DNA of 64,000 nucleotides, from assembly GCA_947631855.1 (NCBI GenBank), contig CANRMX010000005.1, positions 1 to 64,000 on the forward strand, written 5' to 3'. A model generated the notes under the pieces. The model did not search any database and was not told the DNA's origin. It saw nothing but the letters and a program-made list of their open reading frames with translations. This stretch comes from an uncultured Clostridia bacterium (lineage in GTDB: Bacteria > Bacillota > Clostridia > Oscillospirales > Acutalibacteraceae). The position numbers were made by a program, and so were the translations under genes. The first letter of the stretch is position 1, and every line of letters starts with the position of its first letter. Shown here one piece after another: positions 24,164 to 33,142 of this stretch.

Positions 24164-25567
24164 ATGAAATCCCTGCTTGAAAAGCTGCAGCGTTACGCCG
24201 CGTCCGGCGCGCTGCCCATGCACATGCCCGGCCACAAGCGGAACACCCAGGCCTTCCCGTGGCTGGGGGAGCTGGGCGCGGGGCTGGACATCACCGAGAT
24301 CGACGGGTTTGACAACCTGAACGAGCCCCGAACGCTTTTTGCCGATTTGGAACGCCGGGCCGCCCGGCTTTGGGGGGCGGAGGAGAGTATCTGCCTGGTG
24401 AACGGCAGCACGGCGGGGGTGCTGGCGGCGATCCGGGCGGCGCTGGGCCGCGGCGGGGAGCTGCTGCTGTTTCGCGGGTCGCACCGATCCGCCTACCACG
24501 CCGCGGAGCTCGTAGGGGCGAAGCTGCACTATCTCACCCCGGCCCTTGCGCCGGATTGCGGCATCTGGGGCTCGGTGACGGCGGAGGAAGTGGACCGTGC
24601 CCTGGCGGCCCATCCCGGCGTCCGGCTGGTGGGGATCACCAGCCCCACCTATGAGGGGGTGCTCAGCGACGTGAAGGCCATCGCGGCGGTGTGCCATGCC
24701 CGGGGGGTGCCGCTGTTGGTGGACGAGGCCCACGGGGCGCACCTGGGCTTTGGAGGATTCCCTGCGGGCGCGGTGGCCTGCGGGGCCGATCTGGTGGTGC
24801 AAAGCCTGCACAAGACCTTGCCCAGCCTGACCCAGACGGCCGTCCTCCACGTAAGCGGCGGGCTGGTGGAGCCCCATGAAGTGCGGCGGAACGTGGCAAT
24901 CTTCCAATCCAGCAGCCCCTCCTATCTGCTGGCGGCCTCCATCGATGGGTGCATCGGCTTTTTGGAGCGGGAGGGAAATGCGCAGGCCGCCCGTTGGCTG
25001 GCGGATTTGGCGGCATTCCGGGCGTCGCTGGGCGATCTCAAGCACCTCAAGCTGCTGACCGGCGGCGAAGCTGTTTTTGATTTTGACCCCTCCAAGCTGG
25101 TGCTTTCCACGGCTGGGACGGCCCTCACCGGGGCGGCGCTGATGGAGCGGCTGCGGGCGGAATTCCACATCGAGCTGGAGATGGCCTGCGACCAGTATGC
25201 CCTGGCCATGACCGGCATGGGGGACACGGCGGATTCGCTGGCCCGGCTGGCCGAAGCGGTGCGGGCGTTGGACAGCCGGTGCGAAAGGGCCCCATCCAAA
25301 GCGCCGGGGAATATCCCGCTCCCCGAAAAGCGGCTGGAGATTTTTGAAGCCGCAGCTCATCCGGGCGCATTCTGCCCGGTGGAAGCGGCGGAGGGAAAGA
25401 TCAGCGGGGAATATGTCTGGGCCTATCCGCCGGGCAGCCCGCTGCTGGCGCCGGGCGAAGTCATCGGGGCGGAGACCGCCGCGGCCCTGGCAACCGACCC
25501 CAGCCTGCACTCCACCCGGGGCGAATTGCCCCAGCGCATTTTTGTATTGACGGAACCGGAAAAATAG
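24164..25567 (+). CDS. Orn/Lys/Arg decarboxylase family PLP enzyme
   Basis: This is a 467-aa protein starting at ATG 24164 after AAAAAGGAG; the longer track ORF reads through the antisense promoter. It is a fold type I PLP enzyme of the short (Firmicute SpeA/YaaO) type: PMHMPGHKRN near residue 19, LVNGSTAGVLAAI, the PLP-Asp and His in LLVDEAHGAHLGF, and the Schiff-base Lys in VQSLHKTLPSLTQ. The C-terminal substrate domain is present. It probably decarboxylates lysine, ornithine or arginine for polyamine synthesis or acid resistance; the specificity cannot be read. In other Firmicutes a homologue (yaaO) lies beside the tmk-darA-holB region, but here that cluster is 28 kb away. Confidence 0.9.
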   Translation: MKSLLEKLQRYAASGALPMHMPGHKRNTQAFPWLGELGAGLDITEIDGFDNLNEPRTLFADLERRAARLWGAEESICLVNGSTAGVLAAIRAALGRGGELLLFRGSHRSAYHAAELVGAKLHYLTPALAPDCGIWGSVTAEEVDRALAAHPGVRLVGITSPTYEGVLSDVKAIAAVCHARGVPLLVDEAHGAHLGFGGFPAGAVACGADLVVQSLHKTLPSLTQTAVLHVSGGLVEPHEVRRNVAIFQSSSPSYLLAASIDGCIGFLEREGNAQAARWLADLAAFRASLGDLKHLKLLTGGEAVFDFDPSKLVLSTAGTALTGAALMERLRAEFHIELEMACDQYALAMTGMGDTADSLARLAEAVRALDSRCERAPSKAPGNIPLPEKRLEIFEAAAHPGAFCPVEAAEGKISGEYVWAYPPGSPLLAPGEVIGAETAAALATDPSLHSTRGELPQRIFVLTEPEK

Positions 25568-25575
25568 TGTAGAAT
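25547..25575 (+). promoter_or_regulatory. Promoter of the SCIFF precursor
   Basis: TTGACG, 17 nt, TAGAAT, overlapping the end of the decarboxylase gene and 36 nt before the SCIFF start. Confidence 0.65.
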
Positions 25576-25610
25576 AGCCTGTAGAAATCAATGAAAGGGG
25601 ACTACCCAAG

Positions 25611-25760
25611 ATGAAGCGTATTCAGACCATCGAGACCCGCGACCTCAAGCAGAGCGCCGTTTCCGGGGGCTGCGGCGAGTGCCAGACCTCCTGCCAGTCC
25701 GCCTGCAAGACCTCCTGCGGGATCGCCAATCAGGCCTGCGAGAACAAGGCGGAGCAGTAA
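25611..25760 (+). CDS. scfA: SCIFF ranthipeptide precursor (six Cys in forty-five)
   Basis: This is a 49-aa peptide, below the ORF-track cutoff. It begins MKRIQTIETRDLKQSA and carries six cysteines at 21, 24, 28, 32, 36 and 43, including the conserved core TSCQSACKTSCG and a late NQACEN. This is the hallmark of SCIFF, a ribosomal peptide nearly universal in Clostridia. The adjacent radical SAM/SPASM protein installs thioether bridges between cysteine sulfur and neighbouring residues. The biological role of the mature product is not established. It has its own promoter and is followed by a terminator before the maturase. Confidence 0.95.
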   Translation: MKRIQTIETRDLKQSAVSGGCGECQTSCQSACKTSCGIANQACENKAEQ

Positions 25761-25775
25761 TTTCTGCATCCGGTG

Positions 25776-25809
25776 ATACCGCTTGCGCCCGGCGTAAGCG
25801 GTATTTTTG
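25776..25809 (+). terminator. Terminator between SCIFF precursor and maturase
   Basis: ATACCGCTT pairs with AAGCGGTAT, followed by TTTTTG. Partial read-through would give more precursor than enzyme. Confidence 0.75.
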
Positions 25810-25839
25810 TTGCGGAGCGCATTTTTTTGGGAGAGGGAT

Positions 25840-27228
25840 ATGGTACATCAATTTCAACTGAACGGATACAACATCGTGGTGGACGTCCATTCCGCGTCGG
25901 TGCACGTGGTGGACGACGTGGCCTACGACATGATCGCCCTGTATGAGACCACCCCGCCGGAGGAGATCGTGGCCCGGATGCTCCAAAAATATGGGGATCG
26001 GGCGGATGTGACCGAAGCCGAGCTGCGGGAATGTCTCGAAGATATCGCGGCGCTGAAGGCCGCGGGCAAGCTCTTCAGCGAAGATATTTATTCCGGCCTC
26101 GCGCCGCTGATCCAGCGGTCGGAAGGGGAGATCAAGGCCCTGTGCCTGCACGTTGCCCACACCTGCAACCTCAACTGCGCATACTGCTTCGCCAGCCAGG
26201 GCAAGTACCACGGCGACCGGGCGCTGATGTCCTTCGAGGTGGGCAAACAGGCGCTGGATTTCCTGGTGGCCCACTCGGGCAAGCGGACGAATCTGGAGGT
26301 GGATTTCTTCGGCGGCGAGCCCCTGATGAACTGGGACGTGGTGAAGCGCCTGGTGGCCTACGCCCGGAGCATCGAAGGGGAGAAGCACAAGAAATTCCGC
26401 TTCACCCTCACCACCAACGGCGTGCTGGTGGACGACGAAGTCATCGAATTCGCCAACCGGGAGATGCACAACGTGGTCATGTCCATCGACGGCCGGCCGG
26501 AGGTCCACAACCGTTTCCGGGTGGATTATGCCGGTCAGGGCAGCTACGAAAAGATCGTGCCCAAGTTCCTGCGATTCGCCAAGGCCCGGGGGGAGCGGGA
26601 TTACTACGTCCGGGGCACCTACACCCACTACAACACGGACTTCACCGAGGACATTTTCCATCTGGCCGATCTGGGCTTCACCCAGCTCTCCATGGAGCCG
26701 GTGGTCTGCGCGCCCGACGATCCCTGCGCCCTCACGGAGGAAGACCTGCCCGTGCTCTTTGGGCAGTACGAGCGGCTGGCCACGGAGATGCTCCGCCGGG
26801 AGGAGGCGGGCCGCCCCATCACCTTCTACCACTATATGCTGGACCTTGCCCACGGGCCGTGCATCTATAAGCGGATCGCGGGGTGCGGCTCCGGGACGGA
26901 ATACTTGGCGGTGACGCCCTGGGGGGATCTCTATCCCTGCCACCAGTTCGTGGGGGATGAAAAGTACCGGATGGGCAACGTGTGGGACGGCGTGACAAAC
27001 ACCGCCCTGCGGGACGAATTCGCCGCCTGCAACGTGTACGCCCGGCCGGAATGTGCGACCTGCTGGGGGCGGCTGTACTGTTCCGGCGGATGCGCCGCCA
27101 ACGCCTACCACGCCACCGGGAAGATCACCGGCACCTACGACTACGGCTGCAAGCTGTTCCTCAAGCGGATGGAATGTGCCATTATGATGCAGGTGGCCCG
27201 CTACAGCCGGGCGCACAAAGAGCAATAA
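25840..27228 (+). CDS. scfB: SCIFF radical SAM maturase
   Basis: This is a 462-aa protein starting at ATG 25840 after GGGAGAGG; the track start 33 nt earlier lies in the leader. The N-terminal 90 residues form the peptide-recognition (RRE-like) domain. The radical SAM cluster motif is CNLNCAYC near residue 110. The C-terminal SPASM region has the auxiliary-cluster cysteines in CGSGTEYLAVTPWGDLYPC, CATCWGRLYCSGGC and a last Cys near residue 440. The enzyme reductively cleaves SAM and makes thioether links in the SCIFF peptide encoded 80 nt upstream. The pairing of precursor and enzyme is standard for this family. Confidence 0.96.
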   Translation: MVHQFQLNGYNIVVDVHSASVHVVDDVAYDMIALYETTPPEEIVARMLQKYGDRADVTEAELRECLEDIAALKAAGKLFSEDIYSGLAPLIQRSEGEIKALCLHVAHTCNLNCAYCFASQGKYHGDRALMSFEVGKQALDFLVAHSGKRTNLEVDFFGGEPLMNWDVVKRLVAYARSIEGEKHKKFRFTLTTNGVLVDDEVIEFANREMHNVVMSIDGRPEVHNRFRVDYAGQGSYEKIVPKFLRFAKARGERDYYVRGTYTHYNTDFTEDIFHLADLGFTQLSMEPVVCAPDDPCALTEEDLPVLFGQYERLATEMLRREEAGRPITFYHYMLDLAHGPCIYKRIAGCGSGTEYLAVTPWGDLYPCHQFVGDEKYRMGNVWDGVTNTALRDEFAACNVYARPECATCWGRLYCSGGCAANAYHATGKITGTYDYGCKLFLKRMECAIMMQVARYSRAHKEQ

Positions 27229-27235
27229 ACACAAC

Positions 27236-27265
27236 GTCCCCCTTCCATTGGAAGGGGGATTGCAG
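27236..27265 (+). terminator. Terminator after scfB
   Basis: GTCCCCCTTCC pairs with GGAAGGGGGAT, then TTGCAGTTTGTTT. Two more hairpins follow before tcdA: CAGCCTTTTT with AAAAAGGCTG (27303-27325) and TGTGGAGC with GCTCCACA (27328-27345). Confidence 0.65.
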
Positions 27266-27391
27266 TTTGTTTGGTGAGGACAAGTAAAGTTTTTCGCCCA
27301 GCCTTTTTACAAAAAGGCTGGCGAGGTGTGGAGCAGCGCTCCACAGCTTTCATCGTCGTTCACCGCAAAAGGAATTTTTGACAGGGCATCT

Positions 27392-28123
27392 TCAATGGGT
27401 GCCCTGTTCTTTTATCAAATCCCGCACCACTTCGCTGGCCAGCAGCAGCCCGGCGGCGGCCGGCACAAAGGCCGTGCTCCCGGGGATGTCCCGGCGGCCG
27501 GCTTCGGCGGAGGGCACGGTCACGGGCCCTGCGGGGCGCAGGGGCTCCTCGTCGGAATACACCACCTTGAGGGCCGCGACCCCGCGCTTTTTCAGCTCCC
27601 TGCGCATGATCCTGGCCAGCGGGCACACCCGGGTGTCGTAGATATCCGCCACCCGGAAGCGGCTGGGGTCCAGCTTGTTTCCGGCCCCCATGGCGCTGAT
27701 GATGGGCACGCCCATCCCCTGGGCCGTGAGGATCAGCCCCAGCTTGGCCGTCACCGTGTCCACCGCATCCACGATGTAATCGTACTCCCCAAAAGGGAAC
27801 TGCCCGGCGTTCTCCGGCAGGAAAAAGCATTTGTGCACGCGGATATCCGCCTCGGGATTGATGTCCAGCATCCGGTCGCGCATCACATCCGCCTTGCATT
27901 TGCCCAGGGTGCTGCGGGTGGCGATGATCTGCCGGTTGAGGTTGGTGGGGCTCACCACGTCGTGGTCGATGAGATCGAACGCCCCCACGCCGCTGCGCAC
28001 CAGCGCCTCGCACACATAGCCGCCCACGCCGCCGATACCGAACACCGCCACCCGGGCCTTGGCCAGCTTTTCCATGCCCGATCCTCCCAGCAGCAGCCGG
28101 GTGCGGGCAAAAGCATCCTCCAT
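27392..28123 (-). CDS. tcdA: tRNA threonylcarbamoyladenosine dehydratase
   Basis: This is a 243-aa ThiF/E1-like protein. It has the adenylation nucleotide loop FGIGGVGGYVCEALVRSGVG, DHDVVSPTNLNRQ with the conserved Asn-Arg-Gln, and the VDAVDTVTAK segment. The short length and the central DTRVCPLARIMRRELKKRGV match TcdA/CsdL (YgdL). It uses ATP to cyclise t6A37 in ANN-reading tRNAs to ct6A. TsaD, which makes the t6A substrate, is at 61.3 kb. ATG 28123 follows GGAGG by 8 nt. Confidence 0.92.
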   Translation of the reverse strand: MEDAFARTRLLLGGSGMEKLAKARVAVFGIGGVGGYVCEALVRSGVGAFDLIDHDVVSPTNLNRQIIATRSTLGKCKADVMRDRMLDINPEADIRVHKCFFLPENAGQFPFGEYDYIVDAVDTVTAKLGLILTAQGMGVPIISAMGAGNKLDPSRFRVADIYDTRVCPLARIMRRELKKRGVAALKVVYSDEEPLRPAGPVTVPSAEAGRRDIPGSTAFVPAAAGLLLASEVVRDLIKEQGTH

Positions 28124-28149
28124 GGGGCCGCCTCCTTCCTTTTGGCTCT

Positions 28150-28178
28150 ATTATACACGCCTGATCGGAAAGGCACAA
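28150..28178 (-). promoter_or_regulatory. Promoter of tcdA
   Basis: Minus strand TTGTGC, 17 nt, TATAAT, 26 nt before the start codon. It is back-to-back with the FGGY kinase promoter. Confidence 0.65.
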
Positions 28179-28191
28179 GTGCAAATCCGGC

Positions 28192-28220
28192 TTGCAATCC
28201 CGGCGATTTTACAGTATGAT
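28192..28220 (+). promoter_or_regulatory. Promoter of the FGGY kinase
   Basis: TTGCAA, 17 nt, TATGAT. Confidence 0.6.
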
Positions 28221-28291
28221 AAAAGCAGATCATCACGCCCCGCCCCTTTCACGGCGGGCGGCGCAAAATCATCGCAAAGGAGCGGAGTATA

Positions 28292-29878
28292 TTGGACATC
28301 CGGGAAGCTATTTTGCAGGGCAGCACCGCCCTGGGCATCGAGCTGGGAAGCACGCGGATCAAGGCGGTGCTGGTGGGGCCGGACCACGCCCCCATCGCCG
28401 GCGGCGACAGCCTGTGGGAGAACCGGCTGGAAAACGGGATCTGGACATACCATCTGGAGGACGTGTGGGCCGGCGTGCAGGAGGCGGTGCGGAATCTGAA
28501 AGAGGACGTCCGGGCACAGTACGGCGTGGCCCTCAAAAGGCCCGGGGCCATCGGCGTTTCGGCCATGATGCACGGCTATCTCCCCTTTGATTCCGCCGGG
28601 CGGCAGCTGGCGGAATTCCGCACCTGGCGAAACACAATCACCGAGGCGGAGGCCGCCGAGCTCACCCAGCTGTTCGGGTTCAACATCCCTCAGCGCTGGA
28701 GCATCGCCCACCTGTGGCGGGCGGTGAAGAATCGTGAGGCCCATGTGCCCAAGATTGCCTTCCTCACCACCCTGGAGGGCTACGTCCACTGGCGGCTCAC
28801 CGGGGAAAAGGTGCTGGGCGTGGGCGAGGGCGCGGGGATGTTCCCGCTGGACAACGACACCCTGGATTACCACGGGGGGATGATCGAGAAATTCGAGGCC
28901 CTGAAAGCCCCCTATGGCCTTCCCTGGACGCTGCGGGAGATCTTGCCCCGCATACTGCCTGCGGGCGAAGACGCGGGCCGGCTCACCGAAGAGGGCGCGA
29001 AGCTGCTGGACCCCACGGGCGACTTGGAGCCGGGGATTTTGTGCTGCCCGCCGGAGGGCGACGCGGGCACCGGCATGACCGCCACCAATTCCGTTTCGCC
29101 CCGCACGGGCAACGTGTCGGCGGGCACGTCCATCTTCTCCATGGTGGTGCTGGAGCACGGTCTTTCCAAGGTGCACCCGGAGATCGACATGGTGGCCACG
29201 CCCACGGGCAAGCCCGTGGCCATGGTGCACTGCAACACCTGCTCCTCCGATATCGACGCCTGGGTGCGCCTGTTCGGGGAATTGCTGACCGCCGCGGGCA
29301 GGCCGCTGGACAAAGGCGAGCTCTATGGGCTGCTGTACCGGCAGGCCCTGCTGGGCGAGCCGGACTGCGGCGGGCTGCTGAGCTACAACTACTACGGGGG
29401 CGAGCCGGTGATCGGCCTGGAGAAGGGCCGCCCGCTGCTGACCCGGGATGCGGAGAGCCGCCTGACCCTGCCCAATTTCATGCGGGCCCAGCTGTATGCG
29501 GCCATGGCCACCCTGTCCATCGGGATGGAGATTTTGGCGGAAGAGCACGTGGCCCTGGACAAGCTCTACGGCCACGGGGGGATGTTCAAGACCCCGGGCG
29601 TGGCGCAAAAGCTGATGGCCGGGGCGCTGAACGCGCCGGTGGCTGTGATGGAGACCGCCGGAGAGGGCGGCCCCTGGGGCATGGCGCTGCTGGCGGCCTA
29701 CGCCAAAAACCGCGCCGCCGGGGAGACGCTGGAGGCGTACCTGCAAAACCGGGTGTTCGCCCATTCCAGGGAGGAAACGGTGCTGCCCGCGCCCGAGGAT
29801 ACCCGGGGCTTCAAGGAATTTGAAAAACGCTACCGCGCCGGGCTGGCGCTGCAAAAGACCGCCGCCGAGGCCCTGTAA
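28292..29878 (+). CDS. FGGY-family carbohydrate kinase
   Basis: This is a 528-aa sugar kinase with both FGGY actin-like domains. The ATP-side start reads [18 protein letters not shown] (phosphate 1 loop), then [13 protein letters not shown], the second-domain loop [12 protein letters not shown], and a C-terminal adenosine-site [18 protein letters not shown]. Such enzymes phosphorylate xylulose, ribulose, fuculose or related sugars; the sequence does not settle which. The start is TTG at 28292 after AAAGGAG, with no in-frame ATG at a useful spacing. It stands alone, not with an isomerase or transporter, which makes the substrate hard to infer. Confidence 0.9.
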   Translation: MDIREAILQGSTALGIELGSTRIKAVLVGPDHAPIAGGDSLWENRLENGIWTYHLEDVWAGVQEAVRNLKEDVRAQYGVALKRPGAIGVSAMMHGYLPFDSAGRQLAEFRTWRNTITEAEAAELTQLFGFNIPQRWSIAHLWRAVKNREAHVPKIAFLTTLEGYVHWRLTGEKVLGVGEGAGMFPLDNDTLDYHGGMIEKFEALKAPYGLPWTLREILPRILPAGEDAGRLTEEGAKLLDPTGDLEPGILCCPPEGDAGTGMTATNSVSPRTGNVSAGTSIFSMVVLEHGLSKVHPEIDMVATPTGKPVAMVHCNTCSSDIDAWVRLFGELLTAAGRPLDKGELYGLLYRQALLGEPDCGGLLSYNYYGGEPVIGLEKGRPLLTRDAESRLTLPNFMRAQLYAAMATLSIGMEILAEEHVALDKLYGHGGMFKTPGVAQKLMAGALNAPVAVMETAGEGGPWGMALLAAYAKNRAAGETLEAYLQNRVFAHSREETVLPAPEDTRGFKEFEKRYRAGLALQKTAAEAL

Positions 29879-30048
29879 CCGGGGCGAAGAAGATCCAAAG
29901 CAAGACCTGCCCTGCCTCCCGGAAACCCCGGGCGGCGGGGTATGTTTGTATGAGCAAGCCTGTCGAAAAAAGGCGGCAGGACGCCGCGGCGGGTATAGCC
30001 CACCGGGAACCGCCCATACTATCCCACGGGCGTCCCGGAAATGACGGC

Positions 30049-30077
30049 TTGCATTGATCCGCAAAATGCAGTATAAT
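30049..30077 (+). promoter_or_regulatory. Promoter of the VanY-like peptidase
   Basis: TTGCAT, 17 nt, TATAAT, 39 nt before ATG. The rest of the gap from 29879 has GC-rich hairpins but no ORF. Confidence 0.7.
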
Positions 30078-30116
30078 AGGCCGGTGAAAGCGGCACAGGA
30101 CGGAGGAGGACAAGGC

Positions 30117-30977
30117 ATGAGAAACGCATCGTACAGAAGAAGCGGCAGGGCCCGGCGGCGGACGCATTTCCGGCTGCTGGTGGCGGCCGGCGGCCTGGTG
30201 CTGGCGGGGCTGATCATCGTGCTGGCCAGCTGGTTTGCCGCCCAAAAAGAGGAGCGGGACGCCCAGGGCCAGGGGCTGTTCATCACGGTGGACGGCGCGC
30301 CGGATTCCGCCCTGAGCCTGCCGCCGGAGAGCACCCCCAGCAGCGGAGATTCCGACGACGAAGCCCAGTCCACGGGCTACACGGTGGGCAGCGCCCCGGA
30401 AACGCCCGCCCAGCTGGACGATCCCCTGCTGGTGCTGGTCAATTCGGAAACCCCCATCCCGGAGGATTGGGAGGTTACGCCCCGGATGGTGGGCGAGCAG
30501 GTGGTGGACGCCCGGATGTATGACGACTATATCGCCATGCACGACGCCGCCGGCGCGGAGGATATCTGGATCTGGATCGCCTCGGGCTACCGCAGCGTGG
30601 AGGATCAGGAGCGCATCCTGGAGGAAAACATCCAACAGCGGATGGATGAGGACGGCATGACCCGGGAGGAAGCGGAGGCCGACGCTTTGCGCACGGTGAA
30701 CCCGCCGGGCTACAGCGAGCACCACACGGGGCTGGCAGTGGACCTGAACGACGTGGACGACGGGTTTGAGAGCACGGAAGCCTACGCCTGGCTGGAGGAA
30801 CACGCGGCGGACTACGGGTTTGTCCAGCGGTACCGGAGCACCAAGGTGGCGTACACCGGCATCGACAACGAGAGCTGGCACTACCGCTATGTGGGCCGGG
30901 AGCACGCCCAGCGCATGAAGGCGCTGGATATGTGCCTGGAGGAGTACGTGGACTATATCCGCAGCGGCGGAACTTGA
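30117..30977 (+). CDS. D-alanyl-D-alanine carboxypeptidase, VanY family
   Basis: This is a 286-aa protein beginning at ATG 30117 after GGAGGAGG (the track start 63 nt earlier overlaps the promoter). A basic start and one span at about residues 18-40 anchor it; a Ser/Pro linker follows. The C-terminal catalytic domain (about 125-275) has SGYRSVEDQERIL, the zinc ligands in GYSEHHTGLAVDL (His, Asp) and ESWHYRYVG (His). It trims D-Ala from peptidoglycan stem peptides outside the membrane. There is no van resistance cluster around it, so a housekeeping cell-wall role is likely. Confidence 0.93.
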   Translation: MRNASYRRSGRARRRTHFRLLVAAGGLVLAGLIIVLASWFAAQKEERDAQGQGLFITVDGAPDSALSLPPESTPSSGDSDDEAQSTGYTVGSAPETPAQLDDPLLVLVNSETPIPEDWEVTPRMVGEQVVDARMYDDYIAMHDAAGAEDIWIWIASGYRSVEDQERILEENIQQRMDEDGMTREEAEADALRTVNPPGYSEHHTGLAVDLNDVDDGFESTEAYAWLEEHAADYGFVQRYRSTKVAYTGIDNESWHYRYVGREHAQRMKALDMCLEEYVDYIRSGGT

Positions 30978-30993
30978 AGTCATCGCCGCGCAC

Positions 30994-31020
30994 AAGGAGC
31001 CGGACGGCTCCTTTTCTTTT
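30994..31020 (+). terminator. Terminator after the VanY-like gene
   Basis: AAGGAGCC-GGAC-GGCTCCTT followed by TTCTTTT. Confidence 0.8.
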
Positions 31021-31044
31021 GCCCGATCGATCGGCGCGGGGCCC

Positions 31045-31073
31045 TTGTCAAAGGCGGAAGAAATTGGTACAAT
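31045..31073 (+). promoter_or_regulatory. Promoter of the second lipid kinase
   Basis: TTGTCA, 17 nt, TACAAT, 33 nt before the start. Confidence 0.65.
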
Positions 31074-31106
31074 ATACCCGGAACCTTGGGGAAGGAGGGG
31101 AACTTC

Positions 31107-32033
31107 ATGTACCAATTCGTGGTCAATCCCGCGTCCCGCTCCGGCCGGGGCAGGCGCCTCTGGGACGAGGTGGTGGAGCCCGCGCTGCAAGCGGAGCACG
31201 CTGCGTACCGGGTGCGGTTTTCCGGGGCGGCCGGGGAGATCAGCCGCATCGTGGGGGAGATCACCGAAAGCGCGGGGCCCGGCGAAGCCGTCACGCTGGT
31301 GATTCTGGGCGGGGACGGCACGGTGGACGAGGCCCTGCAGGGGCTGGCCGATCCCGCCGCCGTGACGCTGGGGTACATCCCCACGGGCTCCAGCAACGAT
31401 CTTGCCCGGGACTTGGGCATCCCCAAAGACCCGCGGGAGGCGCTGGGCCGGGTGCTCCACGGAGAGGCCCGCCCCATGGATATGGGGGTGGCCCGCTTTC
31501 CCGACGGCCGGGAGCACCGCTTCGCCGTCAGCTGCGGCATGGGATTCGACGCGGCGGTGTGCGAGTCCGTGCTGTCCTCCCGGGCCAAGGGCTTTTTGAA
31601 CCGGCTGGGCATGGGCAAGCTCACCTATCTGGCGGTGGCCCTGCGGGAGCTGCTCACCGCCAACATGCCCTCCTGCCAGGTGATCGTGGCGGGCCAGCCG
31701 CCCCTCATGCTCAAACACTTCCTCTTTGCCGCCGGGATGGTGCACCGGTATGAGGGCGGGGGATTCCGCTTCTGCCCCGAGGCGGATGACCGGGACGGCC
31801 TGCTGGATATCTGCGCGGTGGGGGACTTGCCCCGGCTGGCGGTGCTGCTGGCCCTGCCCACCGCCTTTTTCGGGAAGCACTTCCTGTTTCCCGGCGTGCA
31901 TTTCCGCCGGGGCGAGACGGTCACGATCACCGCGTCCCAGCCGCTGTGCGTCCACGCAGACGGGGAAGTGCTGGGTCCTTTCGATACCCTCACGCTGGAG
32001 TGCCGCCGGGAGGCCCTGAAGATCCTCCTCTAA
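31107..32033 (+). CDS. Diacylglycerol/lipid kinase, second paralogue
   Basis: This is a 308-aa YegS/BmrU-type kinase starting MYQFVVNPASRSGRG after GGAGGGG. It has ILGGDGTVDEALQGL (the GGDGT loop), YIPTGSSNDLARDLG and a long C-terminal lipid-binding half ending in the VHADGEVLG segment typical of the family. It likely phosphorylates a lipid at the membrane. The first paralogue is at 6.7 kb on the other strand; having both in one region suggests distinct substrates. The next gene, a TIM-barrel protein, follows 47 nt downstream. Confidence 0.92.
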   Translation: MYQFVVNPASRSGRGRRLWDEVVEPALQAEHAAYRVRFSGAAGEISRIVGEITESAGPGEAVTLVILGGDGTVDEALQGLADPAAVTLGYIPTGSSNDLARDLGIPKDPREALGRVLHGEARPMDMGVARFPDGREHRFAVSCGMGFDAAVCESVLSSRAKGFLNRLGMGKLTYLAVALRELLTANMPSCQVIVAGQPPLMLKHFLFAAGMVHRYEGGGFRFCPEADDRDGLLDICAVGDLPRLAVLLALPTAFFGKHFLFPGVHFRRGETVTITASQPLCVHADGEVLGPFDTLTLECRREALKILL

Positions 32034-32080
32034 AGCGCGGTTTGATTTTCTACCCATCACAAAGGAAAGGAAGACGGACT

Positions 32081-32905
32081 ATGACAAAGCTATCCACTTT
32101 TTACGATCACGTCACCGATATCGCCCGGCAGGAGGGGCTCTCTCTCCCGGAGGCGCTGGCGGCGGTGAAGGCCCTGGGCATCGACCTGCTGGAGGTGTCC
32201 TATCAGAACCTGGGCCAGGACCCGGAGGCCGTGGGCGGCGTGATTGCCCGGGCAGGGCTCAACATCTCCACCGTCCCGGCCTATTTCAATTTTGGGGTCG
32301 ACCCCGACGTGGAAGCCCAGAGCCTGCCGGTGCTGGAGGCCGTGCGGGCGCTGGGCGTGGACAAGATTCTGGTGATCCCGGGCTTCATCCCCAAGGAAGT
32401 CACCGACCCGGCGGAGCGGAAGGCCCAGCGGGACGCCATGGCGGCGGGGATCAACCGGCTGGCAGAACTGGCGGACAAATACGGCGCGGCCCTGCTCATG
32501 GAGGACTACGACAACGCTGCCGCGCCCTTCTCCACGGCGGCGGGCGTCCGGGGCTTTCTGGAGGACTGCCCCGGGCTGGATTGCTGCTTCGATACGGGGA
32601 ATTTCCGCTTCATGGCCGAGGACGAGCTGGCGGCCTATGCGCTGCTGCGGGATCGGGTGCGCTATGTCCACTTGAAGGACCGGGCCTATACCGGCGGGCC
32701 GGGAGAATGGGGCCTGCCCGCTGCGGACGGCCAGAAGCTGTACGCTTGCCCGGTGGGGTACGGCGCGATGAAGATCGCGGAGCTCCTTGCCCGGCTTCGG
32801 GCGGACGGCTACGCCGGCCCCTATGCCATCGAGCACTACGGCGCGCCCAAAATGCTGGACTATCTGACGCGATCTGCGGACTGGGTGCGGGCACAGCTGG
32901 GCTGA
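32081..32905 (+). CDS. Sugar phosphate isomerase/epimerase, TIM barrel
   Basis: This is a 274-aa member of the AP_endonuc_2 (xylose isomerase-like) TIM-barrel family. It starts at ATG 32081 after GGAAAGGAAG. Metal-binding residues are seen in LLMEDYDNAAAPF (Glu), DCCFDTGNFRF (Asp, near residue 170) and YVHLKDRAY (His, Asp), then AIEHYGAP at the end. Members isomerise or epimerise sugars and polyols; the substrate is not fixed by sequence. It sits 47 nt after a lipid kinase, probably in the same transcript. Confidence 0.87.
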   Translation: MTKLSTFYDHVTDIARQEGLSLPEALAAVKALGIDLLEVSYQNLGQDPEAVGGVIARAGLNISTVPAYFNFGVDPDVEAQSLPVLEAVRALGVDKILVIPGFIPKEVTDPAERKAQRDAMAAGINRLAELADKYGAALLMEDYDNAAAPFSTAAGVRGFLEDCPGLDCCFDTGNFRFMAEDELAAYALLRDRVRYVHLKDRAYTGGPGEWGLPAADGQKLYACPVGYGAMKIAELLARLRADGYAGPYAIEHYGAPKMLDYLTRSADWVRAQLG

Positions 32906-33035
32906 GCGCTTGCCCGGCCCCGCCCCGCCCCGGCTTCGCCGGGGCGCTTTCCCTGCGGGAAAGCCGCCGTGCGCCCTTGGCGCCCGGCGGGGCGGGGCAT
33001 ACCCACCAGCAAATGTAAATAAACTGTGGCTTTTC

Positions 33036-33065
33036 TTGCCAATCGGCCCCCAACTGTGTTATAAT
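33036..33065 (+). promoter_or_regulatory. Promoter of secA
   Basis: TTGCCA, 18 nt, TATAAT, 78 nt before the start. Upstream, 32906-33035 contains GC-rich stems (CCCCGG-CTTCG-CCGGGG) that may terminate the previous gene. Confidence 0.6.
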
Positions 33066-33142
33066 AATTCGATGAACTGTACAGCGCGTGCCGCACAGGT
33101 GCAGACAGCGAAGCGTTCCACCCGCAAAAAACGGAGGCAAAC

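Noticed and set aside
25591-25610. Earlier ATG at 25591 for the SCIFF precursor
   Set aside because: Out of frame with the precursor (20 nt upstream) and overlapping the presumed ribosome site AAAGGGG.
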